A DNA stretch of 64,000 nucleotides from Cucumibacter marinus DSM 18995. Lineage in GTDB: Bacteria; Pseudomonadota; Alphaproteobacteria; Rhizobiales; Devosiaceae. The DNA is taken from the NCBI RefSeq assembly GCF_000429865.1, contig NZ_KE386979.1, forward strand, positions 1 through 64,000, written 5' to 3'. Both the position numbers and the translations under genes were made by a program. Shown here piece by piece: positions 1 to 8,904 of this stretch (its first letter is position 1; every line of letters begins with the position of its first letter). The notes beneath the pieces were generated by a model. It did not search any database. It saw nothing but the letters and a program-made list of their open reading frames with translations, and had not been told where the DNA came from.

Positions 1-52
1 CGAAGCCAGGAAGCAGCGAATGGAGGAAAGCGATGCCCCACATATCTTCGTC

Positions 53-170
53 ATGCTCGGGCTTGACCCGAGCATCCATGATGAGAGGACACGCGGGAGC
101 TGCGTGTGACTAGTCAAATACCGCCGATCCACATGCGATGCCTCATGGACCCTCGGGTCAAGCCCGAGGG
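53..170. repeat. Pair of CTTGA-loop hairpins (family C), opposite orientations
   Basis: Two perfect hairpins lie 74 bases apart. At 53-75 a 9-bp stem (ATGCTCGGG / CCCGAGCAT) encloses the loop CTTGA. At 150-170 an 8-bp stem (CCCTCGGG / CCCGAGGG) encloses TCAAG, the reverse complement of the same loop. A third copy with a different stem (GTCCCGGG / CCCGGGAC) and the loop CTTGA is at 35548-35568. The pairing of two inverted copies resembles REP/BIME organisation. There is no gene in bases 1-473. Confidence 0.75.
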
Positions 171-202
171 TGACGAGGAGAGAAGTGGCGTCCAAATCTA
201 CC

Positions 203-233
203 CCCTCACCCTGAGTCCGTCGAAGGGCGAGGG
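203..233 (+). repeat. Dispersed hairpin repeat, family A
   Basis: This 31-base element has an outer stem CCCTC/GAGGG and an inner stem CCC/GGG around a 13-base loop TGAGTCCGTCGAA. A second copy at 24957-24987 on the minus strand has the same outer stem and nearly the same loop (TGAGCCTGTCGAA), but its inner stem is TGG/CCA. The three inner pairs therefore changed in a compensating way. Confidence 0.75.
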
Positions 234-296
234 CTCCGGACAATCAGGAGGCTTGAGATGAGGACAGGGGGTGCATCGGGCGTATTGGCCCTTACC

Positions 297-327
297 AAGC
301 AAAAAGCCCGGGAATGCTCCCGGGCTT
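297..327 (-). terminator. Strong rho-independent terminator, distal end of the LivJ-like gene
   Basis: Read on the minus strand, a perfect stem of about 10 bp (AGCCCGGGA / TCCCGGGCT core, loop GCAT) is followed directly by TTTTTGC. It lies about 150 bases past the stop of the minus-strand solute-binding gene, beyond a weaker hairpin at 431-451, so it is probably the definitive end of that transcript. Confidence 0.8.
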
Positions 328-345
328 CTCTAAACTTCATGGCCT

Positions 346-425
346 GCCTTTCGAGCATAGCTCTCAAGGCGTTCGCGGTCGGGCGACCTGCTAGCCTTTC
401 GAGCATAGCTCTCAAGGCGTTCGCG
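346..425 (-). repeat. Two family-B hairpins as a 32-bp direct duplication
   Basis: Bases 346-377 and 394-425 are identical over 32 bp, 48 bp apart. Each carries the 25-base hairpin GCCTT-TC-GAGC-ATA-GCTC-TC-AAGGC (346-370 and 394-418). Related hairpins with compensating stem changes are at 24907-24931 and 47883-47907. Both copies lie between the stop of the LivJ-like gene and its distal terminator, so they would form part of its 3' untranslated RNA. Confidence 0.8.
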
Positions 426-430
426 CCTAG

Positions 431-451
431 AAAGGCTCCACCGGAGCCTTT
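431..451 (-). terminator. Proximal hairpin terminator of the LivJ-like gene
   Basis: A perfect 9-bp stem AAAGGCTCC / GGAGCCTTT with a 3-base loop ends in TTTCT on the minus strand, 23 bases past the stop codon. The short T tract suggests incomplete termination, which fits the second, stronger terminator at 297-327. Confidence 0.65.
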
Positions 452-473
452 CTGCCTGACGGCACGGCGCTCA

Positions 474-1676
474 CTACATAGCGGGGCCGACTTCGACGAA
501 GGACGCGTCGTTCACGGTCATTTCGACGATGGTGCCCGGCACGTCGCCGGCAGCGTCGAACTCAAGCGGCCCGGAGGCGCCTTCATAGTCGATGTCGGTG
601 CCTTCGGCGATCAGCGCCTTGGCCTTTTCCCATTCGCCCGGCAGGATCACTTCGCCCGGGGCGGAGGTGACGTCGCGCAGCGCGGCCGAGAGGCCTTCAC
701 CACCGCCGCCATTTTTCTCGGCAGCCAGGGCCAGCGCAAACACGTTGTCATAGCCCTGCGGGCCGAACGATGCGATCGGGTCGAGACCGGCAGCGGCGGC
801 CAGATCGGCATAAACTGCGGTACCAGGGCCTTCAGCGCGGCCCGGACGGGTAGCGATCATGCCTTCGACCGCACCGGCATCCATGCCGTTGAACAGGGTG
901 TCGTCCACCATGCCGTCACCGCCCACGAAGACGGTGAAGTCACCGGCTTCGATGGCCTGACGCAGCATGGTCTGGCCCGAACCGGAGGCATAGGCGAGGA
1001 TGACGAGATTCTGCGAACCCGAAGCAGCCAGCGAACCCAGCTCGGCGCGATAATCGGCCTTGCCTTCTTCGTGCGCTTCATTGGCAGCAACGGTGCCGCC
1101 CTCGGCTTCAAAGGCTGCTGCCAGCGAATCCGCGAAGCCCTTGCCGTAGTCGTTGTTCACATAGGCGATGGCGATGTCGTTGATGCCCTTGGAGAGCAGC
1201 AGGCGGGCCATCACTTCACCCTGGTAGGAATCCGACGGGGTGGTGCGGAACAGAAGGTCGTTGTCCTCGACCGTGGTCACGGCCGGGGAAGTCGCGGACG
1301 GGGACACCATGACAACGCCGGCCGGGATGGCGGCGGTGTTAGCGGCCGAAATGGTCGCGCCCGAGCACATGGCACCGACAATGCCGATCACGCCATCGGC
1401 GTTGATCTGACGGTCGGCGGCGTTGGCTGCAGCGGTGGCGTCGGCGCAGGTCGAGTCGCCGACAACGGTTTCAAGCGAACCGTCAAGGATGCCGCCCTGG
1501 TCGTTGATGTGGGTGGCCGCGAGCTGCGCAGCATCGCCGATCGGCGGCGCAAGGTTTTCCAACGGACCGGTGTAACCCAGAAGGATACCGATCTTGGCGC
1601 CCTCGGCCATGGCCGGGGCGGCAGTAAGCGCCACGGCAGCGACGGCCGTGGTCAAAGCAATTTTCAGGTGACGCAT
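474..1676 (-). CDS. Branched-chain amino-acid-type ABC transporter substrate-binding protein
   Basis: The 400-residue protein is a periplasmic type I solute-binding protein of the LivJ/Leu-Ile-Val family. A typical Sec signal peptide ends in APAMA about residue 24 and is followed by the family opening KIGILLGYTGPLE; the fold continues to the C terminus with a normal family length. No Liv permease or ATPase gene is adjacent, so it is an orphan binding protein or pairs with a transporter encoded elsewhere. The ligand cannot be read from sequence. The start follows a divergent intergenic region shared with the betaine-type gene, and two hairpin terminators follow the stop. Confidence 0.9.
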   Translation of the reverse strand: MRHLKIALTTAVAAVALTAAPAMAEGAKIGILLGYTGPLENLAPPIGDAAQLAATHINDQGGILDGSLETVVGDSTCADATAAANAADRQINADGVIGIVGAMCSGATISAANTAAIPAGVVMVSPSATSPAVTTVEDNDLLFRTTPSDSYQGEVMARLLLSKGINDIAIAYVNNDYGKGFADSLAAAFEAEGGTVAANEAHEEGKADYRAELGSLAASGSQNLVILAYASGSGQTMLRQAIEAGDFTVFVGGDGMVDDTLFNGMDAGAVEGMIATRPGRAEGPGTAVYADLAAAAGLDPIASFGPQGYDNVFALALAAEKNGGGGEGLSAALRDVTSAPGEVILPGEWEKAKALIAEGTDIDYEGASGPLEFDAAGDVPGTIVEMTVNDASFVEVGPAM

Positions 1677-2043
1677 GATCTTCCCTATTTCCCTGTGATC
1701 GTTGTCGGCCGGGCCCGTCTGCTTCTTCGATCCCGCTCGCCCCGTTGTTGCCGTGACACCAAGTTACGGCCGGTAACGAGAAAGTCTTGTGGCAAACAAA
1801 GCCCGCCAGCCGGGGTGCCGAAAGCCCCCCGTTGGGCTCTACATTACTGATTTTAAGGTGAGAGTCACCCGTTTCCTTCGTGCGCGGCTGACCCGCGAAG
1901 CGCAAGTTTTGTGCGCTCAGGGCATTCAATGCAGGAGCGATGCATCGGGAACGGTCTGCAGGCGGTTTTCGGTTGCTCGGCTCCCGAGGTTCTGCAATCG
2001 TCGCGGCGATTTGCGGTGCATGGGATGGTTTCGAGGAGGCAAA
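1677..2043. other. Divergent intergenic region (367 bp)
   Basis: This region separates two divergently transcribed solute-binding protein genes and should hold both promoters. The clearest element is an imperfect dyad at 1763-1777 (GTTAC-GGCCG-GTAAC), a candidate operator. A reading frame continues upstream of the + strand gene to 1789, but it lacks coding character; the strong ribosome site GAGGAGG just before 2044 sets the start. I see no other gene. Confidence 0.6.
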
Positions 2044-3162
2044 ATGCGTGATCTTTCGCGGCGGCTGTCCGGCGCTGTTGTGCTGAGCGCCGTGCTCACC
2101 TTCTTGCCGGCCATCGAGCCCGCCCCGGCACAGAACGACATTGTCGGCGAAGACGCGCTCGAGGTTGTGGAACCGGAGATCGATCCCTGCGGCAGCGAAG
2201 AGATCACGATCGCCGACATGCGCTGGCCCTCGGCTTCGATTCTTGCCAATATTCACCTTCTGCTGCTGACCGAGGAAGTTGGCTGTCCGGCACGGATCGT
2301 CTCCGGCGATATCGCCTCGACGGGGTCTTCCATGGCCACCACCCAGCAGCCCGCGGTTGCCCCGGAAATGTGGGTGGCGCGGATCCCCGAAATCTGGAAC
2401 TCGGCGATATCGGCGGGTAATGTGCGCCCCATGGCCTCGACCTATTCGGGCGGAACGCTCGAGGGCTGGTTCGTGCCCGCATCGCTCGCGGCCGCCAATC
2501 CCGGGCTTGAAGACGCCAGCCAGCTTGCGGAATGGGAAGAGCTGATGCGGGCATTGGTTCCCGCGCCCGAACCCGGGCTCGACGCGGAGGGCAATCCGCT
2601 ACCAGCCCAGCCGGTACCGGCGAGCGATCTGCCGGCGCCGAAATTCCTGACCTGCCCGGCGGACTGGGCCTGCGCGGTGATCAACGACAATCTGCTGCGC
2701 GCGTTCGGCCTGGCGAGCCAGTTCGAGGTGATCACCCCGGCCAATCGTTTCGAGATGGACCAGCGGATCGCGGATGCGATTTCGCTCAAGGAGCCTTTGG
2801 TGTTCTACTACTGGCAGCCCAATTCGGCGCTGGCCCAGTTCGGGTTTCATCGTCTTTCGCTCGGCACCTATGAGCCGGATGCCTTTCCCTGTCTCGGGCA
2901 GCCCAATTGTCCCAATCCGCAGCGATCGGCGTTCCCCTCGGAGCCGGTGGTGCTGGCGGTGGCGGACTGGGTGTTCGCCGATGCGCCGGCCGTTGCCGAC
3001 TATCTCAGAGGGGCGACCATGCCGCTGGAGGTGATGAACGCACTTCTGGCCTGGCAGAGCGAACGCAATGCCGACCCGGCCCAGGTAGCGCGGTTCTTCA
3101 TCGAGGGATGGCCTGAGGTCTGGCAGGGCTGGTTGCCGGACCGGCCAGCAGACATAGAATAG
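2044..3162 (+). CDS. Glycine betaine/proline-type (OpuAC) substrate-binding protein
   Basis: The 372-residue protein belongs to the OpuAC/ProX-like binding proteins of quaternary-amine ABC transporters. A signal peptide covers about residues 1-30 (ends APAQN). The middle of the fold contains SGDIASTGSSM and the C-terminal half KEPLVFYYWQPN, as in betaine-binding proteins. The start at 2044 is chosen because GAGGAGG sits 4 bases upstream and a secretion signal begins there. No permease or ATPase is adjacent, so it is an orphan. The four cysteines in the C-terminal half (CPADWAC, CLGQPNC) could form disulfides in the periplasm. Ligand assignment is family-level only. Confidence 0.8.
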   Translation: MRDLSRRLSGAVVLSAVLTFLPAIEPAPAQNDIVGEDALEVVEPEIDPCGSEEITIADMRWPSASILANIHLLLLTEEVGCPARIVSGDIASTGSSMATTQQPAVAPEMWVARIPEIWNSAISAGNVRPMASTYSGGTLEGWFVPASLAAANPGLEDASQLAEWEELMRALVPAPEPGLDAEGNPLPAQPVPASDLPAPKFLTCPADWACAVINDNLLRAFGLASQFEVITPANRFEMDQRIADAISLKEPLVFYYWQPNSALAQFGFHRLSLGTYEPDAFPCLGQPNCPNPQRSAFPSEPVVLAVADWVFADAPAVADYLRGATMPLEVMNALLAWQSERNADPAQVARFFIEGWPEVWQGWLPDRPADIE

Positions 3163-3164
3163 AC

Positions 3165-3194
3165 AAGGGCCGCGCCCGAAGGCACGGCCCTTTT
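3165..3194 (+). terminator. Terminator between convergent genes
   Basis: The stem AAGGGCCG / CGGCCCTT (3165-3172, 3185-3192) is followed by TTTTC on the + strand. It ends the betaine-type binding protein gene. Because the stem ends in AA, it also offers a short T tract to transcripts of the minus-strand peptide ABC operon arriving from 3215. Confidence 0.75.
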
Positions 3195-3214
3195 CGCGGT
3201 CCTTGAGGACGTCC

Positions 3215-4903
3215 CTATTCGCCGGGCTTGAGCGCCGATTTTCCGGTATCGGCCGCTTCCCCGATATTGTCGACGCCGCGCTCCTCCAACAGGGCCGTAA
3301 GCCAGTTCGGGTCCATTTCGGGCACCGAAGACAGCAGCAGGTCCGTATAGGGGTGATGCGGGGGCGTGAACATTTCGTCCTTGGGTCCCTGTTCGACCAC
3401 CTTGCCCTGTTTCATCACCACCACCTCATCGGCGATCGAACGCACCGTGGCGAGGTCATGGGTGATGAACATATAGGCAAGATCGAGTTCCTCCTGCAGC
3501 CGGTCGAGAAGCTTGAGAATGCCCTCGGCCACAAGTTGATCGAGCGCGGAGGTGACCTCGTCACAAATGATCATACGCGGATCGGCGGCCAGCGCCCGGG
3601 CAATGCCGATGCGCTGCTTTTGACCGCCCGAAAGTTCGCTCGGATAGCGGTAGTAGAACTTGGACGGCTCGAGTTCGATGAGATCGAGCAGTTCGTCGAC
3701 CCGGTTCTTGAGCGCACCGCCGCGCAGATTGCCGTAGAACTCCGCCGGTCGGCCGATGATGTCACCGATCCGCATTTGCGGGTTCAGCGCGGTGTCGGCG
3801 ATCTGGTAGATCATCTGCACCTGGCGCAATTGCTCTTTCGAGCGGTCCTGGTAACGGGCAGGGAGTTCCTGTCCGTCGAACAGGATTCGTCCTGCCGTTG
3901 GCGGCAAGAGGCCGGTGATGCAGCGGGCGGTCGTCGATTTGCCCGAGCCGGATTCACCCACCACAGCCACGGTCATGCCCGGATAGATGTCGAAGCTGAC
4001 ATCGTCGAGCACCTTCACATCGGAATTGCCATAGGAGGCATCGATGTGCTCGACCGAGATGATCGGCTGGGTGGCGTCGGTGGGACGCGCGCGCTGTTCG
4101 CGCTTGAAGCTGCGCACCGCCCAGAGTGACTTGGTGTAGTCCTCCCGCGGGTTTTCCAGCATCTCGACGGTCGAGGCTTCCTCGACCTCATTGCCCTTGA
4201 GCAACACCTTGATGGTGTCGGCCATCTGGGCAACCACGGCCAGATCGTGGGTGATATAGATCGCGGCCGTGTTGAACTGGTCGACAATGTCGCGGATCGC
4301 GGCCAGCACCTCGATCTGGGTGGTCACGTCGAGCGCGGTGGTGGGCTCATCGAAGATGATGAGGTCCGGCCGGCACGCCATGGCCATGGCGGTCATGGCG
4401 CGTTGTAACTGCCCGCCCGAGACCTGGTGCGGATAGCGGAAGCCGATCTCGGTCGGGTTTGGAAGGCGAAGGCGCTCATAGAGCTCCATGGCGTCTTCCT
4501 GCGCCTCGAGACGCTTCTTCATCCGGTAGTGCACCGGAGCTTCGGTGTGCTGGTCGATCAGCTTCTGGGCCGGGTTGAACGAGGCCGCTGCCGACTGGGC
4601 GACATAGGCAATGCGCGAACCGCGCAATGCCCTGAGATCCGCCTTTGGCGTGGTCGTCAATTCCATGCCGTCGAACTCGACCGAGCCGCCGGAGATCCGG
4701 CAGCCGTCACGGGCGAAGCCCATGGCGGCGAGACCGATGGTGGATTTGCCTGCCCCTGACTCACCGATCAGGCCCATGACTTCACCACGGTGAAGGGTCA
4801 GATCGATGCCGTGAACGATCTCGATCCATTCCTCGTCGGCATAGCCTTCGATGCGCAGATCCTTGATCTCAAGCAGGACTTCATTTTTCTTGGGTGAACC
4901 CAT
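3215..4903 (-). CDS. Fused dual ATPase of a peptide/nickel-type ABC transporter (DppD-DppF fusion)
   Basis: The 562-residue protein carries two complete nucleotide-binding domains that are separate proteins (OppD/OppF) in enteric bacteria. Domain 1 has Walker [10 protein letters not shown] (47-55), signature VSGGQLQR (161-168) and Walker B LIIFDEP. Domain 2 has Walker [10 protein letters not shown] (316-324), signature LSGGQKQR (424-431) and Walker B MIICDEV, with Val in place of the usual Pro after the catalytic Glu. It energises uptake by the two permeases upstream. It is the last gene of the operon and begins 5 bases after the permease stop. Confidence 0.93.
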   Translation of the reverse strand: MGSPKKNEVLLEIKDLRIEGYADEEWIEIVHGIDLTLHRGEVMGLIGESGAGKSTIGLAAMGFARDGCRISGGSVEFDGMELTTTPKADLRALRGSRIAYVAQSAAASFNPAQKLIDQHTEAPVHYRMKKRLEAQEDAMELYERLRLPNPTEIGFRYPHQVSGGQLQRAMTAMAMACRPDLIIFDEPTTALDVTTQIEVLAAIRDIVDQFNTAAIYITHDLAVVAQMADTIKVLLKGNEVEEASTVEMLENPREDYTKSLWAVRSFKREQRARPTDATQPIISVEHIDASYGNSDVKVLDDVSFDIYPGMTVAVVGESGSGKSTTARCITGLLPPTAGRILFDGQELPARYQDRSKEQLRQVQMIYQIADTALNPQMRIGDIIGRPAEFYGNLRGGALKNRVDELLDLIELEPSKFYYRYPSELSGGQKQRIGIARALAADPRMIICDEVTSALDQLVAEGILKLLDRLQEELDLAYMFITHDLATVRSIADEVVVMKQGKVVEQGPKDEMFTPPHHPYTDLLLSSVPEMDPNWLTALLEERGVDNIGEAADTGKSALKPGE

Positions 4904-4908
4904 TCAAC

Positions 4909-6129
4909 CTACTCCTTCAAGCCCGAGGACCGGTATAGCATCCAGTCAACCACAAAATTGACCGCCACGGTAAGTAGCGCGATGGCGGCGGCGGGGATCA
5001 GCGGGGTGATCTCGCCAAACGAGATGAGCGTCGCGTTCTCACGCACCATCGACCCCCAGTCGGCGGTCGGCGGCTGAATGCCGAGACCCAGGAAGCTCAG
5101 GCCGGCGACCAGCAGGAACACGAAGCAGAACTCGAGACCGAATTCGGCAATCAGCGGTGCCGTACAGTTGGGCAGGATCTCCTTGCGGATCAGATACCAG
5201 GTCTTCTCCCCGCGTAGTCGGGCAGCTTCGATATAGTCCATGACCACCACATTGCCGGCCACCGCTCGTGTGAGGCGGAAGACGCGTGGCGAGTAGATGA
5301 CCGCGACAACGACAACCACAACAATGAGGTTGGTGCCGAAGATCGAGAGCATCAGCAGCGCGAAGATCAGGGACGGGACCGACATGATGATGTCAGCGAT
5401 CCGGCCGATGACCTGGTCGAGCCAGCCGCCGCGCGTGGCGGCGAAGAGCCCGGCGATCGCGCCCATGGTGAAGGCGAGGACCGTCGCGGCAAGGGCGAGA
5501 CCCACCGAGTTGCGGGCGCCGAACACGACGCGGGAGAACATGTCACGGCCGAGCTGGTCGGCGCCGAGCAACAGGTTTTCGTCCGCGGGTGCGAAGGCCT
5601 GGGTGACAACTTCGGCCTGCCCGTACGGGGCGATCAGCGGCGCGAAGATGCCCATTACCGCATAGGTGAACACCACGAACATGCCGAAACTGGCAGTCAG
5701 TGGCGCAGTTCGCAGGGCCTTGGCCGATTCGTGGTTCAGCATGGACGCGGCCACGATGACGATCAGCAGTGCCACCAGATATTCGGTGACGCCCCAGCTC
5801 ATCCAGTAGGACAGCAGAACCCCGATCAGCAGAACCCCGATGATCGTTGAATATGTCAGCTGGTTGCCCGTCAGCGTCTTGCCGATATTGGTGTCGGCGA
5901 GGATGACGAGGAACTCACGCCACGCGTAGGACGTGCCGGCTGCCAGGGCCAGGATCCCGGCACCGACTGTGATGGTCCAGAGGGCGGATTGTCCCCCGAT
6001 AATACCGACCACGAAGGATATCAGGGTCAGCGAGAACAGCACCACGAAGGCACTGCGTTGTTTGAAATAAGCGGCAGCGCAGGCTGCGGCGATGAGAAGG
6101 GCGTAATAGCCGACGACAAACATGCTCAT
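4909..6129 (-). CDS. Peptide-type ABC permease (DppC/OppC) with an unusual membrane N-terminal extension
   Basis: The C-terminal ~270 residues are a standard OppC permease: LLGADQLGRDMFSR, then the EAA loop EAARLRGEKTWYLIRKEILP that contacts the ATPase. The protein is 406 residues, against about 280-300 for the family. The first ~130 residues form about five extra hydrophobic segments (near 5-20, 27-45, 50-67, 93-110 and 116-130) before the usual first helix near 145. I see no frameshift or internal stop, and the extension has the same codon style as the core. It follows the OppB-type gene by 12 bases. Confidence 0.9.
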   Translation of the reverse strand: MSMFVVGYYALLIAAACAAAYFKQRSAFVVLFSLTLISFVVGIIGGQSALWTITVGAGILALAAGTSYAWREFLVILADTNIGKTLTGNQLTYSTIIGVLLIGVLLSYWMSWGVTEYLVALLIVIVAASMLNHESAKALRTAPLTASFGMFVVFTYAVMGIFAPLIAPYGQAEVVTQAFAPADENLLLGADQLGRDMFSRVVFGARNSVGLALAATVLAFTMGAIAGLFAATRGGWLDQVIGRIADIIMSVPSLIFALLMLSIFGTNLIVVVVVVAVIYSPRVFRLTRAVAGNVVVMDYIEAARLRGEKTWYLIRKEILPNCTAPLIAEFGLEFCFVFLLVAGLSFLGLGIQPPTADWGSMVRENATLISFGEITPLIPAAAIALLTVAVNFVVDWMLYRSSGLKE

Positions 6130-6141
6130 GATCCGCCCTCC

Positions 6142-7098
6142 TTACTTGGGGTGCCTGAGGCGCGGATTGGTGAGAATGGCTCCCACGTCCGCGGTCAGAT
6201 TCAACAGGATAAAGGTCGCTGCGAAGATCAGGCAGCAGGCCTGTACGATGGGGAAGTCGCGTTTCGACACCGCGTCGACCAGCAGCTGGCCGATGCCCGG
6301 ATAGACGAACACCACCTCGACCAGCACCACGCCGGTGATGAGATAGGCGAGGTTGAGCGCCACGACATTGATGATCGGGGCCCAGGCATTGGGCAGGGCG
6401 TGGAAGACGATAACCTTCCAGGCCGGTGTGCCCTTGAGGCGTGCCATCTCGATATAGGGCGAGGCGAGCAGATTGATGATCGCCGCCCGCGTCATTCGCA
6501 TCATGTGGGCGGTCACCACCAGCACCATGGTCAGGGCTGGCAGGAAGGCCCGGTAGAGATATTCCCCGATACTGATGTCCGGTCCGAGCGAGGCGAGGGA
6601 CGGGAACATGTCCCATTGCACCGAGAAATAGAGGATCAGGATATAGCCGAGGAAGAACTCCGGCGAGGAGATCGAGGTGAGGGTCATCACGTTGGCGACC
6701 CGGTCAAACAGCGAGTTGCGCAGCAGCGCCACGATCACCCCGAGGATGATCGAGATCGGCACCGCGATCAGCGCCGCATAGCCGGCGAGGAACAAGGTGT
6801 TGAGGAAGCGCGGGCCAATGACATTGCCCACACTGTTGCCGGAAATCAGCGACACCCCGAAGTCGCCTTGCACAGCTCCCGCCAGCCACTCCAGGTAGCG
6901 GACCGGCGCCGGTCGATCGAGGCCCAGTTGCTGCCGCATGGCGTTGACGGTTTCTTCGGTTGCGCCCTGGCCGAGTACCGCCTGGGCGATATCGCCCGGC
7001 AGCAGTTCGACGGCGAAAAAGATCAGAATCGAAATGATCAGGAGGGTCAGAAGGCCCAGCCCCAACCGTTTCAGAACGATCCCCAATACACCACTCAT
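6142..7098 (-). CDS. Peptide-type ABC permease (DppB/OppB)
   Basis: This 318-residue membrane protein starts with the family pattern (helix 1, then LPGDIAQAVLGQ and LGLDRPAPVRYLEWL) and carries an EAA loop EMARLKGTPAWKVIVFHALP. It would pair with the neighbouring OppC-type protein as the transmembrane half of the importer. It is the second gene of the operon, 195 bases after the binding protein gene, separated from it by a hairpin. Confidence 0.92.
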   Translation of the reverse strand: MSGVLGIVLKRLGLGLLTLLIISILIFFAVELLPGDIAQAVLGQGATEETVNAMRQQLGLDRPAPVRYLEWLAGAVQGDFGVSLISGNSVGNVIGPRFLNTLFLAGYAALIAVPISIILGVIVALLRNSLFDRVANVMTLTSISSPEFFLGYILILYFSVQWDMFPSLASLGPDISIGEYLYRAFLPALTMVLVVTAHMMRMTRAAIINLLASPYIEMARLKGTPAWKVIVFHALPNAWAPIINVVALNLAYLITGVVLVEVVFVYPGIGQLLVDAVSKRDFPIVQACCLIFAATFILLNLTADVGAILTNPRLRHPK

Positions 7099-7114
7099 GA
7101 TGCTCGTCCCTTAT

Positions 7115-7139
7115 CGTTGGTTCGCGTTGGTTCGCGTTG
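7115..7139. repeat. 10-bp tandem repeat upstream of the OppB-type gene
   Basis: The unit CGTTGGTTCG occurs two and a half times in tandem, 17 bases upstream of the permease start. The 10-bp period is close to one DNA helical turn. It may be a slippage product or a binding site; nothing in sequence decides this. Confidence 0.5.
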
Positions 7140-7256
7140 TGTTTTCGTTGACGTGCGCAGGCCAGACCCTGCGCGACACAGAACTTGCGCCATTGAAACA
7201 GCAGCGCGGATCGCCGCGGCTTCAAAAGAACAAGCTGATGCCGGCCCACACCGAAA

Positions 7257-7283
7257 GCGCCGGTACCCTTTGGATACCGGCGC
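7257..7283 (-). promoter_or_regulatory. Intra-operon hairpin after the binding-protein gene
   Basis: A perfect 9-bp stem GCGCCGGTA / TACCGGCGC with a 9-base loop follows the stop of the solute-binding gene by 10 bases and ends in TTTC. Such hairpins commonly protect the 3' end of the abundant binding-protein message while allowing part of the transcription to continue into the permease genes. That role here is inference. Confidence 0.6.
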
Positions 7284-7293
7284 CTCAATTGTC

Positions 7294-8904
7294 TTAGTCG
7301 TTGAACCACCAGCGGCTGGCTGCGCGACCGCCGTCGCTCTCCCAGCTTGCTGCAAGATTCTCCGGCACGCCCACATTGGAACGGGCGCCGTAGACGAAGT
7401 TGTTGAAGAACGGAATGATGGTGCCGCCATCGTCGCGGGCCAGCATGGCCATTTCGCGATACATTTCGGCACGCACCGAATCGTTGAGCTCCGACTTCGC
7501 CTGCAGCAGCAGTTCGTTGAACCGCTCGTTCTGCCAGTGGCTTTCGTTCCAGGCCGCGTCATCCTTGTAGGCCAGGGTATACATCACGTCCGGCGTCGGA
7601 CGGGCGCCCCAGGAAACGAGGGTGAAGGGCTTCACCAGCCAAACGTCGGAGTAGTAGCCATCGTTCGGCTCCCGCACGACGTTGACGTTGATCCCGGCAG
7701 CCTTGGCCTGTTCGGCGTAGAGAACGGCCATGTCGACGGCCCCGGCGCTGACGCTGTCGGCAGTCGACAGGCTGACAGTCAGACCTTCGGCGCCTGCCTT
7801 CTTCAGCAGGGACTTGGCCTGGTCGGGGTCGTATTCGCGCTGCGGGATATCGTCCGGCCAATAAGGCTGGGCGGGCGAATGGTGGAAGTCGTTGCCCTTG
7901 GTTGCTGCGCCGAACAGGATCTTTTCGATGATCTCGTCGCGGTCGATCGCGAGCTTCAACGCGTTGCGCACATTCACATCGTCGAACGGTGCGGTGTCGC
8001 AGAACATCGGCATGGTGATCGCACCGGCGGACGGCACGTTCAGCACCTGGATGTTCGGGTCACGCTGCAGCAGCGCCATGGTCTTGAGGTCGACCTGGGA
8101 CACGGAGTCCACGTCGCCGGTCACAAGTGCTGTCTGGCGGGCGTTCGGATCGTTCAGGGTGATCATTTCGACCTTGTCGAAATAAGCGCCTTCGCCATGC
8201 CAGCCTTCGTGGCGGCTAAGGCTGAACTGCACACCGAACTCACCCGAGTCGATCTTGTACGGACCGGTGCCGTCGCCCGACTGCCAATCGATCGTGCCGT
8301 CGTCATTGGCGCGACAGATGGCCAGGTGGTAGTCGGTCATCAGCCAGGGGAAGTCGGCATTGCCGCGGGACAGCTTCACCGTGACGACGTGGTCGCCATC
8401 CTTGGTGATGTCGGTGACATCGGTGAGCAGCGCCTTGGCAGCCGAGGTGGTGTCATCACCGCGGTGGTGGTTGAGCGAGGCGATGACGTCGTCGGCGGTG
8501 GCCTTCTTGCCGCTGTGGAAGCTGGCGTTCTGGTTGAGTTCGAAGGTCCACTCAGAGGCGTCTTCACTCGCGGTCCAGTTGGTGGCCAGATCCGGGCCAA
8601 GCGAACCATCACCATTGATCTGGGTGAGATACGAGCGGTGGGTGTGCGCGAGGAAGATCATCACGCGGGTCACATAGGTGCCGGGATCGTGGGTATCGGA
8701 CGTGTTGCCGTCATGGATACCCCAGCGGAAGGTGCCGCCCGATTTGGGCTGGGCGAATGCGCCGGTGGTCATCAGCCCGGTCGCCGTCGCAGCGGTCATG
8801 CCGGCCGCGGTGGCGTATTGCATAAATTCACGGCGGGAGATGCGTCCCTGCTTGGCCTCCCTCGCCATGTGTTGGATCAGTTCAGAATTCGTACGGTTTT
8901 TCAT
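7294..8904 (-). CDS. Peptide/oligosaccharide-type ABC substrate-binding protein (SBP family 5), Tat-exported
   Basis: The 536-residue protein is a family 5 extracellular solute-binding protein (DppA/OppA-like). The N terminus carries a twin-arginine signal, ISRREFMQYATAAG (about residues 23-36), followed by an alanine-rich stretch and a cleavage region near GAFAQ. Family motifs include FRWGIHDGNTSD at the mature N terminus and LKLAIDRDEI in the middle. It is the first gene of a four-gene importer operon (binding protein, OppB, OppC, fused ATPase). The start follows GAGGAACC. Substrate is unknown; peptides are the default for the family. Confidence 0.9.
   Translation of the reverse strand: MKNRTNSELIQHMAREAKQGRISRREFMQYATAAGMTAATATGLMTTGAFAQPKSGGTFRWGIHDGNTSDTHDPGTYVTRVMIFLAHTHRSYLTQINGDGSLGPDLATNWTASEDASEWTFELNQNASFHSGKKATADDVIASLNHHRGDDTTSAAKALLTDVTDITKDGDHVVTVKLSRGNADFPWLMTDYHLAICRANDDGTIDWQSGDGTGPYKIDSGEFGVQFSLSRHEGWHGEGAYFDKVEMITLNDPNARQTALVTGDVDSVSQVDLKTMALLQRDPNIQVLNVPSAGAITMPMFCDTAPFDDVNVRNALKLAIDRDEIIEKILFGAATKGNDFHHSPAQPYWPDDIPQREYDPDQAKSLLKKAGAEGLTVSLSTADSVSAGAVDMAVLYAEQAKAAGINVNVVREPNDGYYSDVWLVKPFTLVSWGARPTPDVMYTLAYKDDAAWNESHWQNERFNELLLQAKSELNDSVRAEMYREMAMLARDDGGTIIPFFNNFVYGARSNVGVPENLAASWESDGGRAASRWWFND

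Noticed and set aside
258-1850. Long + strand frame across the LivJ-like gene
   Set aside because: Antisense to a well-supported solute-binding protein; no domain pattern.
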